The notes below the pieces were generated by a model, which saw nothing but the letters and a program-made list of their open reading frames with translations, had not been told where the DNA came from and did not search any database. Position numbers and translations under genes: made by a program. Shown here piece by piece: positions 36,984-48,582 of a stretch of 64,000 nt of DNA. The number at the start of each line of letters is the position of its first letter. Position 1 is the first letter of the stretch. The DNA is from Anadara kagoshimensis (Eukaryota > Mollusca > Bivalvia > Arcoida > Arcidae). The DNA lies in assembly GCA_021292105.1 (NCBI GenBank), contig CM037871.1:60782866-60846865 (forward strand). The letters are read 5' to 3'.

Positions 36984-38848
36984 TTCTGTACTGGGATTTA
37001 AATGAAATAATCTGTACTGGGATTTAAATGAAATAATCTACTGGGATTTAAATGAAATAATCTGTACAGGAATTAAAATGAAATAATCTACTGGGATTTA
37101 AATGAAATAATCTGTACTGGGATTTAATGAAATAATCTGTACTGGGATTTAAATGAAATAATCTACTGGGATTTAAATGAAATAATCTGTACTGGGATTT
37201 AATGAAATAATCTGTACTGGGATTTAAATAAAAAAAATTGTACAGGAATTTAAATGAAATAATCTGTACTGGGATTTAAATGAAATAATCTACTGGGATT
37301 TAAATGAAATAATCTGTACAGGAATTTAAATGAAATAATCTGTACTGGGATTTAAATGAAATAATCTACTGGGATTTAAATGAAATAATCTGTACAGGAA
37401 TTAAAATGAAATAATCTGTACTGGGATTTAATGAAATAATCTGTACTGGGATTTAAATGAAATAATCTACTGGGATTTAAATGAAATAATCTGTACAGGA
37501 ATTAAAATGAAATAATCTACTGGGATTTAAATGAAATAATCTGTACTGGGATTTAATGAAATAATCTGTACTGGGATTTAAATGAAATAATCTACTGGGA
37601 TTTAAATGAAATAATCTGTACTGGGATTTAATGAAATAATCTGTACTGGGATTTAAATAAAAAAAATTGTACAGGAATTTAAATGAAATAATCTGTACTG
37701 GGATTTAAATGAAATAATCTACTGGGATTTAAATGAAATAATCTGTACAGGAATTTAAATGAAATAATCTGTACTGGGATTTAAATGAAATAATCTACTG
37801 GGATTTAAATGAAATAATCTGTACTGGGATTTAAATGAAATAATCTGTACTGGGATTTAAATGAAATAATCTGTACTGGGATTTAAATGAAATAATCTGT
37901 ACAGGAATTTAAATGAAATAATCTGTACTGGGATTTAAATGAAATAATCTACTGGGATTTAAATGAAATAATCTGTACTGGGATTTAAATGAAATAATCT
38001 GTACAGGAATTTAAATGAAATAATCTGTACTGGGATTTAAATGAAATAATCTGTACTGGGATTTAAATGAAATAATCTGTACTGGGATTTAAATGAAATA
38101 ATCTGTACAGGAATTTAAATGAAATAATCTGTACTGGGATTTAAATGAAATAATCTACTGGGATTTAAATGAAATAATCTGTACTGGGATTTAAATGAAA
38201 TAATCTGTACTGGGATTTAAATGAAATAATCTGTACTGGGATTTAAATGAAATAATCTGTACTGGGATTTAAATGAAATAATCTACTGGGATTTAAATGA
38301 AATAATCTACTGGGATTTAAATGAAATAATCTGTACTGGGATTTAAATGAAATAATCTGTACTGGGATTTAAATGAAAAAATCTACTGGGATTTAAATGA
38401 AATAATCTGTACTGGGATTTAAATGAAATAATCTGTACTGGGATTTAAATGAAATAATCTGTACTGGGATTTAAATGAAATAATCTGTACTGGGATTTAA
38501 ATGAAATAATCTACTGGGATTTAAATGAAATAATCTGTACTGGGATTTAAATGAAATAATCTGTACTGGGATTTAAATGAAATAATCTACTGGGATTTAA
38601 ATGAAATAATCTGTACTGGGATTTAAACAAAAAAATCTACTGGGATTTAAATGAAATAATCTGTACTGGGATTTAAATGAAAAAGTCTACTGGAATTTAA
38701 ATGAAATAATCTGTACTGGGATTTAAATGAAATAATCTGTACTGTGATTTAAATGAAATAATCTACTGGGATTTAAATGAAATAATCTGTACTGGGATTT
38801 AAGTGAAATAATCTACTGGGATTAAAATGAAATAATCTACTGGGATTC
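36984..38848 (+). repeat. 24/26-bp satellite-like array, about 1.87 kb, roughly 73 copies
   Basis: Units are TCTGTACTGGGATTTAAATG or TCTACTGGGATTTAAATG, each plus AAATAA, and a TCTGTACAGGAATTT variant. A marker AAAAAAATTGTACAGG occurs at about 37231 and again 429 bp later, showing higher-order duplication. Stops occur in every frame. Confidence 0.96.
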
Positions 38849-40640
38849 ACTTACTTGATGATTTTTTTTTTGTAAAAATATATAAAGAGGATTTTGTGTT
38901 TCTGTACTGTATTGAGATGCTAGCACACAGTAATATCATGCCACAAATACAAAAGGTTGATTAAATTTTTAGGTCAATTGAGCTGGAGGCTAAAAATCTT
39001 ATTTATATAGGCATGTATACTTCGATACTGTAGATATTGATATGATTATATTTTGATCTTTTCCTCTAAGACAATTGGGATAAATTTCACAAAACTTTAT
39101 CAGAGTATAAATGTATATTGGCCATTAACCTGCAGATTTTGTTGCCATGTTAGGTTACAGTAACCTTGAGAGACCAAAACTAAAAAATACATTTTGCATC
39201 TTTAATACTGAAGTTTAAAGATAAAATCTTTGGCTTCCTTAATTTTGTCAAAAATGAATGACATTTTTTTTACTAAATTGAGAAAGTTGTTATATCTTGA
39301 CTTTAACTGATAAGAACATGGGATTTTTAGTTTGACATTTTCTTTAAATGGCCTTAAAGAGGTCAAATGCCAAGATCATCACTTAATTGTTTACCTTTGT
39401 GCTATTGCTATATTACTTTGGCAATGTTTTGTGATGCAATGCGTTTTTTTTCCCTCACATTTTGTAGCATGGTATGAAACCATATGTTCCATATCTTCTG
39501 CAGAAGTTCAATAGTCAATTACATTAATCACAAGGACCATAACATTAATCACAAGGACCATAATTTTTTTTCATTTTTTGGCCCACAAAAATGTTCGCAA
39601 ATTAAACTTATCTATTAAAACATCTAAGGATAACTACAGTATATTTATACACAGCTGAAATATAGCAAAAGTACAAAGGCAATTTTTATTTAAGCCCACT
39701 TTGTAGTTCATTTCAAGAAGACATCAAAAACGAGTCCAAAGTCAATCTTAACATGCAGTTGAAATAGAAAGCAATATCCATAAACCTTCAAGAGCTTTTG
39801 TTCAACTGTTGTTTTGTTAAAAAAATTAATTTTTTAATTTAAACAAATTTGAGGCATGACATTTATAAAGGCTGAGTACAAGTCTCAGTACAAGTCTTTC
39901 TCTGAAAGGAGTACTCGGAGTGGTTGCAATGCTGGTTACAAAGTAAAAAGTATAATGCATATAGTGCAATAGTTTACTAAAGTTTGGAATAAGACGGTGG
40001 AATAAAAATAGTTCAAGTAAAGATTGAAGTAAACAGTATGTACAAATAAAAGTCTTAAAATAAAAGAAATTTTTGTGTTTAGGGTCTGAGGTAATGTAAC
40101 TTGTTCACTGCCAGTCTGAACTGATCCAAGTCTGGATCGCTGACTAAATCTAATTTTTCGAAAATGATTTTTTTGAACAAATTTGTTCTTCCAATGGAAA
40201 CCTGGTAACGAGGTTATTAGTTTCAGTTTGGAACGAGGTTATCAAGTACTGTGCGCAACCGCAGTGCGGCAGCTTTGAATTACTTAGTGTACTTCCGGTT
40301 GTCAAACTCGCTACCTAGAAACTGCAAAATCGATTACTGGCGCTTAATCAGAGCCGACGCGTAAGTATGATGCAAATATTTACAGACTTATGTAATAATC
40401 CAATGACTTCTGACTATAATGTCTCAAGTCTAACAATGTTTGTAGAAAAAATGTTTAAAAATCGCCCATGATCGTGAAACATGTTGATACATGAACTTGA
40501 TGAAGTTGGAGAGATGCAGATGACAGTGGTATGTTTGTAATTCTATCTTAACTACATCATTGTAGTTCTATTTCTTTGTACAATGCTTGAATTCGACTAT
40601 TGTCGTAGATAAAATACTAAAATTATATAGATATGTTTTA
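38849..40640. other. Intergenic, nothing coding seen
   Basis: AT-rich sequence. A 20-bp direct duplication (ATTAATCACAAGGACCATAA) lies at about 39523-39563. Confidence 0.5.
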
Positions 40641-42290
40641 ATTTGTAACTACCGACCAGTATGTCTACATCAATTTGTTGTAAAACATTAGAAGTTAGAA
40701 CACATTTCCGCAGTGCTACCATGGATCACTTTGATGAAAAAATATCTTGGTGACAACTAATTTGGATTTCATAAAAACCGATCATGTGAGTATTATTTCA
40801 TTAACAGGGTACATAAATATAGTGTAGCTGTCTGGGTAGCACAGTGATAGAGAGAAAGGGAATTAATGATGGCCTCTGTCACAATAGCCAGGAACCTTGC
40901 CAAAGGCAGACACGCTGACATCATTCTTTTAGAATTTACAAAGGCATTTGACAAGGTCCCTTATGTGAGACTCCTGTACACAAATTGGATATTATGACAT
41001 ACAAGGTAACACATTGATGTGGATACAGTAATTCCTAGAAGGCAGAAAAAGGTGTTTGATCATGGAAGAAAGCAAGTCCAGTGAAGCAGATGCCCTATTT
41101 GGGGTCCCACAAGGCACTGGTCTTGGTCCTCTTCTGTTTCTGGCTTTTATTATTAATGATCTACCAGACAGCTGGAACACCAACACCTACAAGTATAGCT
41201 TTTTCCCTCGCACCATCCCAGAGTGGAACACGCTACCAGAGAAGGTTGTCACACAGGCAACTGTGGAGTCATTTAAGATCATGCTCCACAGTTCCAGTGC
41301 AGAGTAGAGGGAAGTGGCAACTAGTGTAAATAGTTTTAACTGTTTTTAACCTGTTGAAAAGTCCTTGTGAGAAGCCACGTCACACAACATGCACAAGTAC
41401 TCCTGTGAGTTGATGCTGATAAGCCCTTCACAGTATTCCAGTGAATGTAAATGTAAAACAGCTGCCCAAATTCCTATGCAAGATTATTTGGAGAATGCAT
41501 ATGATTGTTTGCTGTTTTAACCAATCTCATGCCAGAAGGACACCCTCCTTCTTCAAGACTATTTAACATCAGTTGTGAAGTGGGAGGAAACATGACAGAT
41601 GCAGTTACATTCATCAAAGTGTACCATCATGAAAATACCACCTTCTCGTAACAATAGATACATCATACCAGATATGTGGACATAGACTTGAAGCAGTTAG
41701 TTCCAGCAGGTACCATATTGGATGACCTCTCCTGGGACAACCATATCGACGGAGAAGTAACTAAAGCCAATTGATCCCTGGGCTTACTGAGATGCAACTT
41801 CAGTGATTGCTCAATCTCAGTGAAGACTGCTACATATGTCACTATGATGTACCAAGTAATGGAGCATGCTGCTAGTCTGGAACTCTACAATGTAGAAACT
41901 CATCCTATTATTAGAAAGTACAGCAACATGCAGCCTGTTATATCTTTAACAACTACACAGATCACTCACAAGGATGCATTTCTGATTACAGTGGGATAGA
42001 CTGTCTATGTATGCTCTACTGGATATACAACGGCCAAGTAGGAATCAACAGAGACTCCTACCTATGACATGTATGAGGAGTGACAGACGGACTTGTGGCC
42101 ACCACTAACTATTCAAGAAACGACTCACCCACCATTCCATCAATAATTCATTCTTCCCAAGAACCATAAAGGAATTGAACCAGCTACCAGCTTCTGTCAC
42201 TTGAGTTTCATCACTGGCAGAATTGAAGGAGCTAACATCCAGACACTACTTGACATAATCACTATAACGCTGCAACTTTTCCTGTTTTTA
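40640..42290 (+). pseudogene. Decayed non-LTR (LINE) reverse transcriptase
   Basis: Reverse-transcriptase landmarks are visible across several frames: FGFHKNRSCE near 40765, LLEFTKAFDKVP near 40925, GVPQGTGLGPLLF at about 41101, INDLPDSW, then later LDDLSWDNHIDGEV near 41720. A C-terminal motif (SFFPRTIPEWNTLP, 41200) is fused by deletion right behind the palm, and a second copy of that motif (SFFPRTIKELNQLP) occurs near 42150. Frameshifts and stops show it is inactive. CR1/L2- or jockey-like; clade not resolved. Confidence 0.8.
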
Positions 42291-42296
42291 ATCCGT

Positions 42297-42740
42297 TAAT
42301 ATTGATGTCTGTATTGGAGGATGTGTTGTACAATGCTAGAGTTGTAGCTGCAGAACTTTAAACACCCCATGGGGGTCAGTTCCTTAGTGAAAGAAGAACG
42401 TGAAAGGGAATACATGTATAATGGAATGTCCAATCTGGGATTAAAGTTTGGAAACTTACCAATACTAGTGTTACACTCTACCAACTGAACTACCTGGCCA
42501 CCTATCAAGTCTGATCCACCACATTCCTCCCTTTAAGTTTTTTCATTTCAACTATCTTGAATCAAAACCATCAGATTCCACCTTAGAGCAACTTATTGCC
42601 CCTTCCCACTATCAGTTGAGCCCCAAAATATAACAGTAACTGGAAAAAATGTAGCTACCAAACCAGGACTTGAACCTGGGACCTTTTCAATACTAGCAGG
42701 ATGTTTTACCAACTGAGCAACCTGACCCCTATCTAGTCTG
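42297..42740 (-). mobile_element. Two tRNA-derived SINE heads of a second family, - strand
   Basis: At about 42656-42735 the - strand has a tRNA-like block with GCTCAGTTGGTAA and GGTTCAAGTCC (A and B boxes). A second head with AGTTCAGTTGGTAGAGTG lies at about 42470-42505, with its body to 42297. Bodies differ from family 1. Loop changes make functional tRNA genes unlikely. Confidence 0.6.
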
Positions 42741-43587
42741 TTCCATCAAATTTATCAAAATGACTTTATATAAATTGATTAATATTTAAAGAATAAGTAT
42801 GAAAAAATCATGTGTACGGTAATCATTTTCTCAAATTTTCATGACAACAGAGTGGAAGAAAATATTTCATTAATCAAATAGCAGCTTATAATGAGTATGG
42901 CACTCGCTGTATGTATCAGGATTTAAGATAGAGCAATGATAGCTGAACCTCAGTCAGTTTTGAAACATGGAGATAATTACATCTTATAGATGTGGTAGTT
43001 TGTAAATAGATAGCAATGAAATTTATGGGGTATGTAGGAATCACCCTGTCTGGCTGTCTGTCCATCTGGTTGTCTGTCCCAATAGCGTGTCCTGTGTCTA
43101 TAGATTGATATTTTGATATTGTCCTAAAACTTATGACTTACATAAGGAGCTAAATGGAAAAAGGCTAAGTGAATTTGACATAATAGGATGTACCAGTACT
43201 ATAGAAAATGTCATAAAATCAGTGTTAAAAGTTTGATCAGTGAATACGAACTGTTTACATGTACCGTATATTCTGAGGAGTTATAAACTGTTGTTAAGTG
43301 GTCAGAAGTAAAGACTAGTTGGTACACAGTCAACTGTTAAGTTTTATATTTATATTGTATATTGGTGATCATTAACTTAGTTTTATTGGTGACAGTAAAT
43401 CCATTATGACTTATAACACCAGTAGAGTGTCAGTATTTATATAGTAACAGTAAAGACTATAATCAGGTACTCTCTACAACACTTGTAAACATCCAGGATA
43501 CCACATACCCTAGTCATAACATTTATCCTGTATATATACAGATTATAATCAGGAAAAGTTAATGTTGTTTTTGTTGAGGAGCATCAG

Positions 43588-44552
43588 ATTTTAGTTCTTG
43601 ATTTTACCTGCAATCTCACTTGGATTGTATTAGATTTTAGTTCTCGATTTTGCCTGTAATCTCACTTGGATTGTATGAGATTTTAGTTCTCGATTTTGCC
43701 TGTAATCTCACTTGGATTGTATGAGATTTTAGTTCTTGATTTTACCTGTAATCTTATCTCACTTGGATTGTATGATATTTAGTTCTTTATTTCGCCTTTA
43801 ATCTCACTTGGATTGTATGAGATTTTAGTTCTTGGTTTTGCCTGTAATCTCACTTGGATTGTATGAGATTTTAGTTCTTGATTTTACCTGCAATCTCACT
43901 TGGATTGTATGAGATTTTAGTTCTTGATTTTGCCTGTAATCTCACTTGGCTTGTATGAGATTTTAGTTCTTGATTTTGCCTGTAATCTCACTTGGACTGT
44001 ATGAGATTTTAGTTCTTGATTTTGCCTGTAATCTCACATGGCTTGTATGAGATTTTAGTTCTTGATTTTGCCTGTAATCTCACTTGGACTGTATGAGATT
44101 TTAGTTCTTGATTTTGCCTGTAATCTCACATGGCTTGTATGAGATTTTAGTTCTTGATTTTGCCTGTAATCTCACTTGGACTGTATGAGATTTTAGTTCT
44201 TGATTTTGCCTGTAATCTCACTTGGATTGTATGCGATTTTAGTTCTTGATTTCTCCTGCAATCTCACTTGGATTGTATTAGATTTTAGTTCTCGATTTTG
44301 GCTGCAATCTCACTTGGATTGTATGAGATTTTAGTTCTCGATTTTACCTGTAATCTCACTTGGATTGTATGATATTTTAGTTCTTTATTTCGCCTTTAAT
44401 CTCACTTGGATTGTATGAGATTTTAGTTCTTGATTTTGCCTGCAATCTCACTTGGATTGTATGAGATTTTAGTTCTTGGTTTTGCCTGTAATCTCACTTG
44501 GATTGTATGAGATTTTAGTTCTTGATTTTACCTGCAATCTCACTTGGATTGT
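43588..44552 (+). repeat. 46-bp minisatellite, about 21 copies
   Basis: Unit AGATTTTAGTTCTTGATTTT plus GCCTGTAATCTCACTTGGAT plus TGTATG. Variants (TTGATT/CTCGAT, GGATTG/GGCTTG) alternate in blocks, indicating segmental duplication. Confidence 0.95.
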
Positions 44553-45990
44553 CAGGTTAGACCTGTGAACTTCCACTAGGGAAGTGAGGCCGGGTGCTCC
44601 TGAAGGGTAAGTACCTTCTGTTTAGCTAGCTACACTCGCCATGTATGTAAACAAAATTGTGTGAAAGGAACATGAAACTATTGGACATCAAATGTATCCA
44701 GGGCAATCCTGGACACAGAGACATCAAACTTATCAACAATACTGTAATGACGGCCATAAAACTTTATAAGCCTAAGCTTGCAATATCAACAGTCAACAAT
44801 TTATTTGCAAGCAGTCTGCTTGGTTGTACAAAGTCCCTGTAGTGGGAACAAGGTCTACCATAGCTATAAAGTTTATAAATATAAAGATTGACAGTTTGAT
44901 CTCGGATACTCAATCTTTGATCATCACTCAAACTAATGTTATATCTTATATATAATTTTAATCATTTTAATCTCTTGATATACTGGTTGTATGTATTTTG
45001 TAATTTCACTACTTGTATAAACTTTTAAGGGTTCTGCAAATACTCGGGTAAATTTACCCTCCAGTTATGAATGTTTTATGTAGTGTAAGTACTTAATAAA
45101 AACTTAAAGATAACAAATACCTTTCATCTGGTCAGGGGTCTAAATCCACATAAATTGTACAGTTATCCACATGGATTTTCATACAAAATACAATATTCTG
45201 TTGCTTAGTGTACAAAATTACTTTTGCATAAATTTTATATAAAAGATCAATCAGCCCTCAAAGTGGGTTTCAAAACTAAGTGGCAAGCTGGCCTTCAAAT
45301 TAAATTTTCAGGTGGCCAGTAGAAATTCAAAGTGGCCATGCAACCTTGTCTTCCAAATGAAAGAAAATTCAGGCATCTTTTAGGTATGGAGAACAAAAAT
45401 GCACATTTTTTAACTGACTTACAATCACTTACCGGTACATACATCAGTGTTATTAATAACAATAATGATGATGTAAAGTCTCCATTATATTGCCTGAAAT
45501 GGCAACATTATCACGAAAATTCTTAACACAGAAATCATGTCTGTTCACTAGTCACAAAAGTTTAAATTTAAAGTGGACAAGCTGGCCATCATTTACAAAT
45601 TTTAGGTTGCCAGACACAATTCCAGGTCGATTTAGTCACCATTTTAGTAGACAAAATTGAGGGCTGTCAGTGGTATATTTTCTATTAATGCAATGTTGAG
45701 ACTTAATATTTTCTTTAGATGCTTGGCATTACTAGCACCTAGCTGTACCGTGTACATAGACTAGCTACCAAAAGCTGGTAGTTTGGTACAATTTAAATAA
45801 AATAGAATGTGACACTGTTTTAATATTTTAATACATGTACGTATATGTATATTACATTTATATAACTTTTTTCATTGGCACATTATTAGCAAATTAGCAT
45901 AGATGATAAGTATGGTTAAAAATCTTCATTGAAATCTGATTAACCAAATAAAACCAGATTTCATGTGTTATGTTTATTTGTAATTTCTTA
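44553..45990. other. Intergenic, nothing coding seen
   Basis: Short open frames only. Phrases such as AGTGGCAAGCTGGCC and GTGGCCAGTAGAAATTC near 45280-45340 and 45572-45610 are weakly repeated. Confidence 0.45.
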
Positions 45991-45992
45991 CC

Positions 45993-46806
45993 ACTGCAGT
46001 AGCTCAGTTGGTAGAGTGCTCTCTCCATAAGTGGGAGGTTGTGGGTTTGAACCTAGACTGGGTCTGACCCAAGACTTGAAAGTGGGTAGTGACTGTTCTT
46101 TCGCCAACCACTTAGGAGATAACTATGTTACATTTGAAGAGTTCCGACCGTAAAACGTGGATTTTACTGTTGCAAAATAAGTTCTACCTGGCGACGCTTG
46201 CGGAGCCAGGTAAACGGTATTTGCGATAGTAAAATCCACGTTTTACGGTCGGAACTCTTCAAATGTAACATAGTTATCTCCATTCTAATGCCATAACACA
46301 AATATAGTTCTGTCACTAAAGCACCGATATCCATAGGTAATATAATTTTATTGTTCAAAATACAGATGCCGAATAAATATCGGTATTTAAATATAACAAA
46401 ATCTTTGATTACAACGACGAATTACGTCATTATGTTTTGTAAACAAAAGCATGTGTACCGGCGTTTAGGAATACATGACGTAATCGTAGTCTAGACAGCA
46501 CGCGACGTCATAACTCCGACCGTAAAACGTAAATTTTACTGCAGTCGGGGTCCAATTAAAATCCTGTTTACAAAATCTTTGCATTAGAATCTGCATTTAC
46601 AAAATGGAAGTCAAGCTCTTTCAGGTGGGAACTTAAAATAAGTGAGGTCCCCCATACCACTGTAGGTGTGACACAATAAAGAACCTTGCTGTACAATGCC
46701 ATCAGTGCAATGCACAGACCAAATTTCTGCACCTTCCCTTATTGCTAGTGATGTCTCATTATAAGTGAAATATTCTTGACTGGGACTTTATTCCATTACT
46801 CAACTT
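45993..46806 (+). mobile_element. tRNA-derived SINE (family 1) split by an inserted palindromic element
   Basis: The left part, with A and B boxes, runs to about 46113; the right part (GGGAACTTAAAATAAG... to TTACTCAACTTAA) resumes at about 46605. The roughly 490 bp between is foreign to the SINE and carries a 54-bp perfect inverted repeat. Confidence 0.82.
46115..46281. repeat. Perfect 54-bp inverted repeat with inner hairpin
   Basis: 46115-46168 and 46228-46281 are exact reverse complements, separated by 59 bp that hold a second 8-bp stem (TACCTGGC at 46185 and GCCAGGTA at 46205). Part of the arm (CTCCGACCGTAAAACGT) occurs again at about 46515, so the inserted element may run from about 46111 to 46600. 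Confidence 0.93.
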
Positions 46807-48582
46807 AAGTTTTTGAATCTGAGCCAGTGTAGCTAAAATTTCTTCTGAGCACATGGTTTATATTATTGGTAAGCCATTATTGCAATAAATATAACTTGTT
46901 GTGCCTCTTGTTAATTTATTGATCAGAAATACGTTCTTCCATTTATAGGTTGTCACCTACAATTTATAATATTTAGTATTATGAATGAAGTCATTAAAAT
47001 TTGAAAACCTCTGAACAAAAGAATAATACCCATTATATCAAAGACTTTAAAAGTTGTATACACTAAACACATAGACGATATTATTTAAAGTATTTTCCTT
47101 TTCAGATTCATTAATGAGTGGAATAGGTAGATTATCTGATAAAAAGGTTTGAGTCAACAAAAACTAATTAATGGATTAACTTGAACTGATTATTCCTATC
47201 TGGTTATAGAAGATATACTTTAGTACTTAAACATGTTGAAGATTGTTTTGTTGTGTACTGTAAACTTTTGGAGATTTGAAAACAGTACAATATGTTTGAC
47301 CTGACAGCTTCAACTGAAGTTGAATATTTTGTTGCTTGTGACAAGCATGACCTGCTGGTTTGAAAGTTCTCAAATTTGAAGATGAAACCTTTATCTCACA
47401 TCAGCTCGCTTTAAAATAACATCTGTCTTCCCCCCACTAATAGTGCTTGTGAGTTGTATATCATATATTAAATTTAAATGTCTAAATTATACAACTTAAT
47501 TGAACTTTGAAATAAAGGTCAGTAGGTAGGGTCAATCTTGCCAAACTAAACTTTAAAATTTTGACCATTCAGATTGGACAATTGGAGTGTATATTTGTAT
47601 ACATGTGTATAGAAAGAGGGTACCGTAAACTGTTTATTTATATAATACCAACTTGAAGACTACCATGTATAGAAATGTTTGTTGTGTGTGTTTAGTCAGG
47701 AATGTGTATTAGATATAACAGGTCTGTACAAATGGACAGGATATGTCAAAATCTTATCTAAAGGGGTGGATTGATAAGCCTTGAGCACTGGTGCATGGTA
47801 TTTATATTTTATTTATAAATACCAGTATTTGATTACTAAAAGGACAGATTTTTGTTCTGAACATGGGTGTATAGAATTTCTTTTTGTTTTTAAGTATTTG
47901 AGATATCAAAGGGCAGATTTTTGTCTTGAACACGAGTTCATGGAATTTATTATTTTATTTTAATGCATCTATTTGATAACAAAAGGGCAAAATTTTGTTT
48001 ACGCAGAGGTGTGTGTATAATGTCTTTGATTGCTATCGGTTGTAATTAGTATTACCGGTAATTTACCTGTGTTATCAAGGTACATGTATATAAATATTAT
48101 TACCTATATCTAATTGGGATTGTATTCACCTGGAAATACGGTAATAGTTTGCATTTTTGGCTCATTTTGAAATTTGTCCAAAATTATTTGTGATTGTTGT
48201 CTGGGCTGAAATATTTGTTTCAGGTATTTTAATGTTTGTAGAACTTAGTTACTTTACCATTATTAAAAATCTGTAAAAATGTATTTCAGAGGATCTTTTG
48301 AAGTAAAGACTAAAGATTTAAAATGTTCATTTTTACACAATGTTAAAAATACTTGTAATTCTGGTACTAACAGGCTTACTTCACAGAAAAAACTACCAGT
48401 GCATGTATATAGGATGCTGGATATACCACTAAAAGAAAAGTTAAAAGCTTTGGTTTTGGCCTTTTCATTGGCCCGAATTTTAAATTATTTTACAGCATTG
48501 CTAATTAAAATCTAATTCCTAATTATCTTGAATGAATGATATTGCATGTATTTAGTAATAAAATTTGTAATTTCTTTTTCAG
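46807..48582. other. Region upstream of the LAS2-like gene
   Basis: No clear gene. A possible non-coding first exon after CAG at 47105, ending before GTTTGAG at about 47146, cannot be confirmed. The promoter was not located. Confidence 0.35.

Noticed and set aside
42656..42735. tRNA gene on the - strand
   Set aside because: A and B boxes are present, but the arms do not pair well by eye and a SINE-like body accompanies similar heads; it is a SINE head.
48279..48515. 78 aa + strand open frame upstream of the LAS2-like gene
   Set aside because: No recognisable domain, no splice continuity, AT-rich composition; likely chance.
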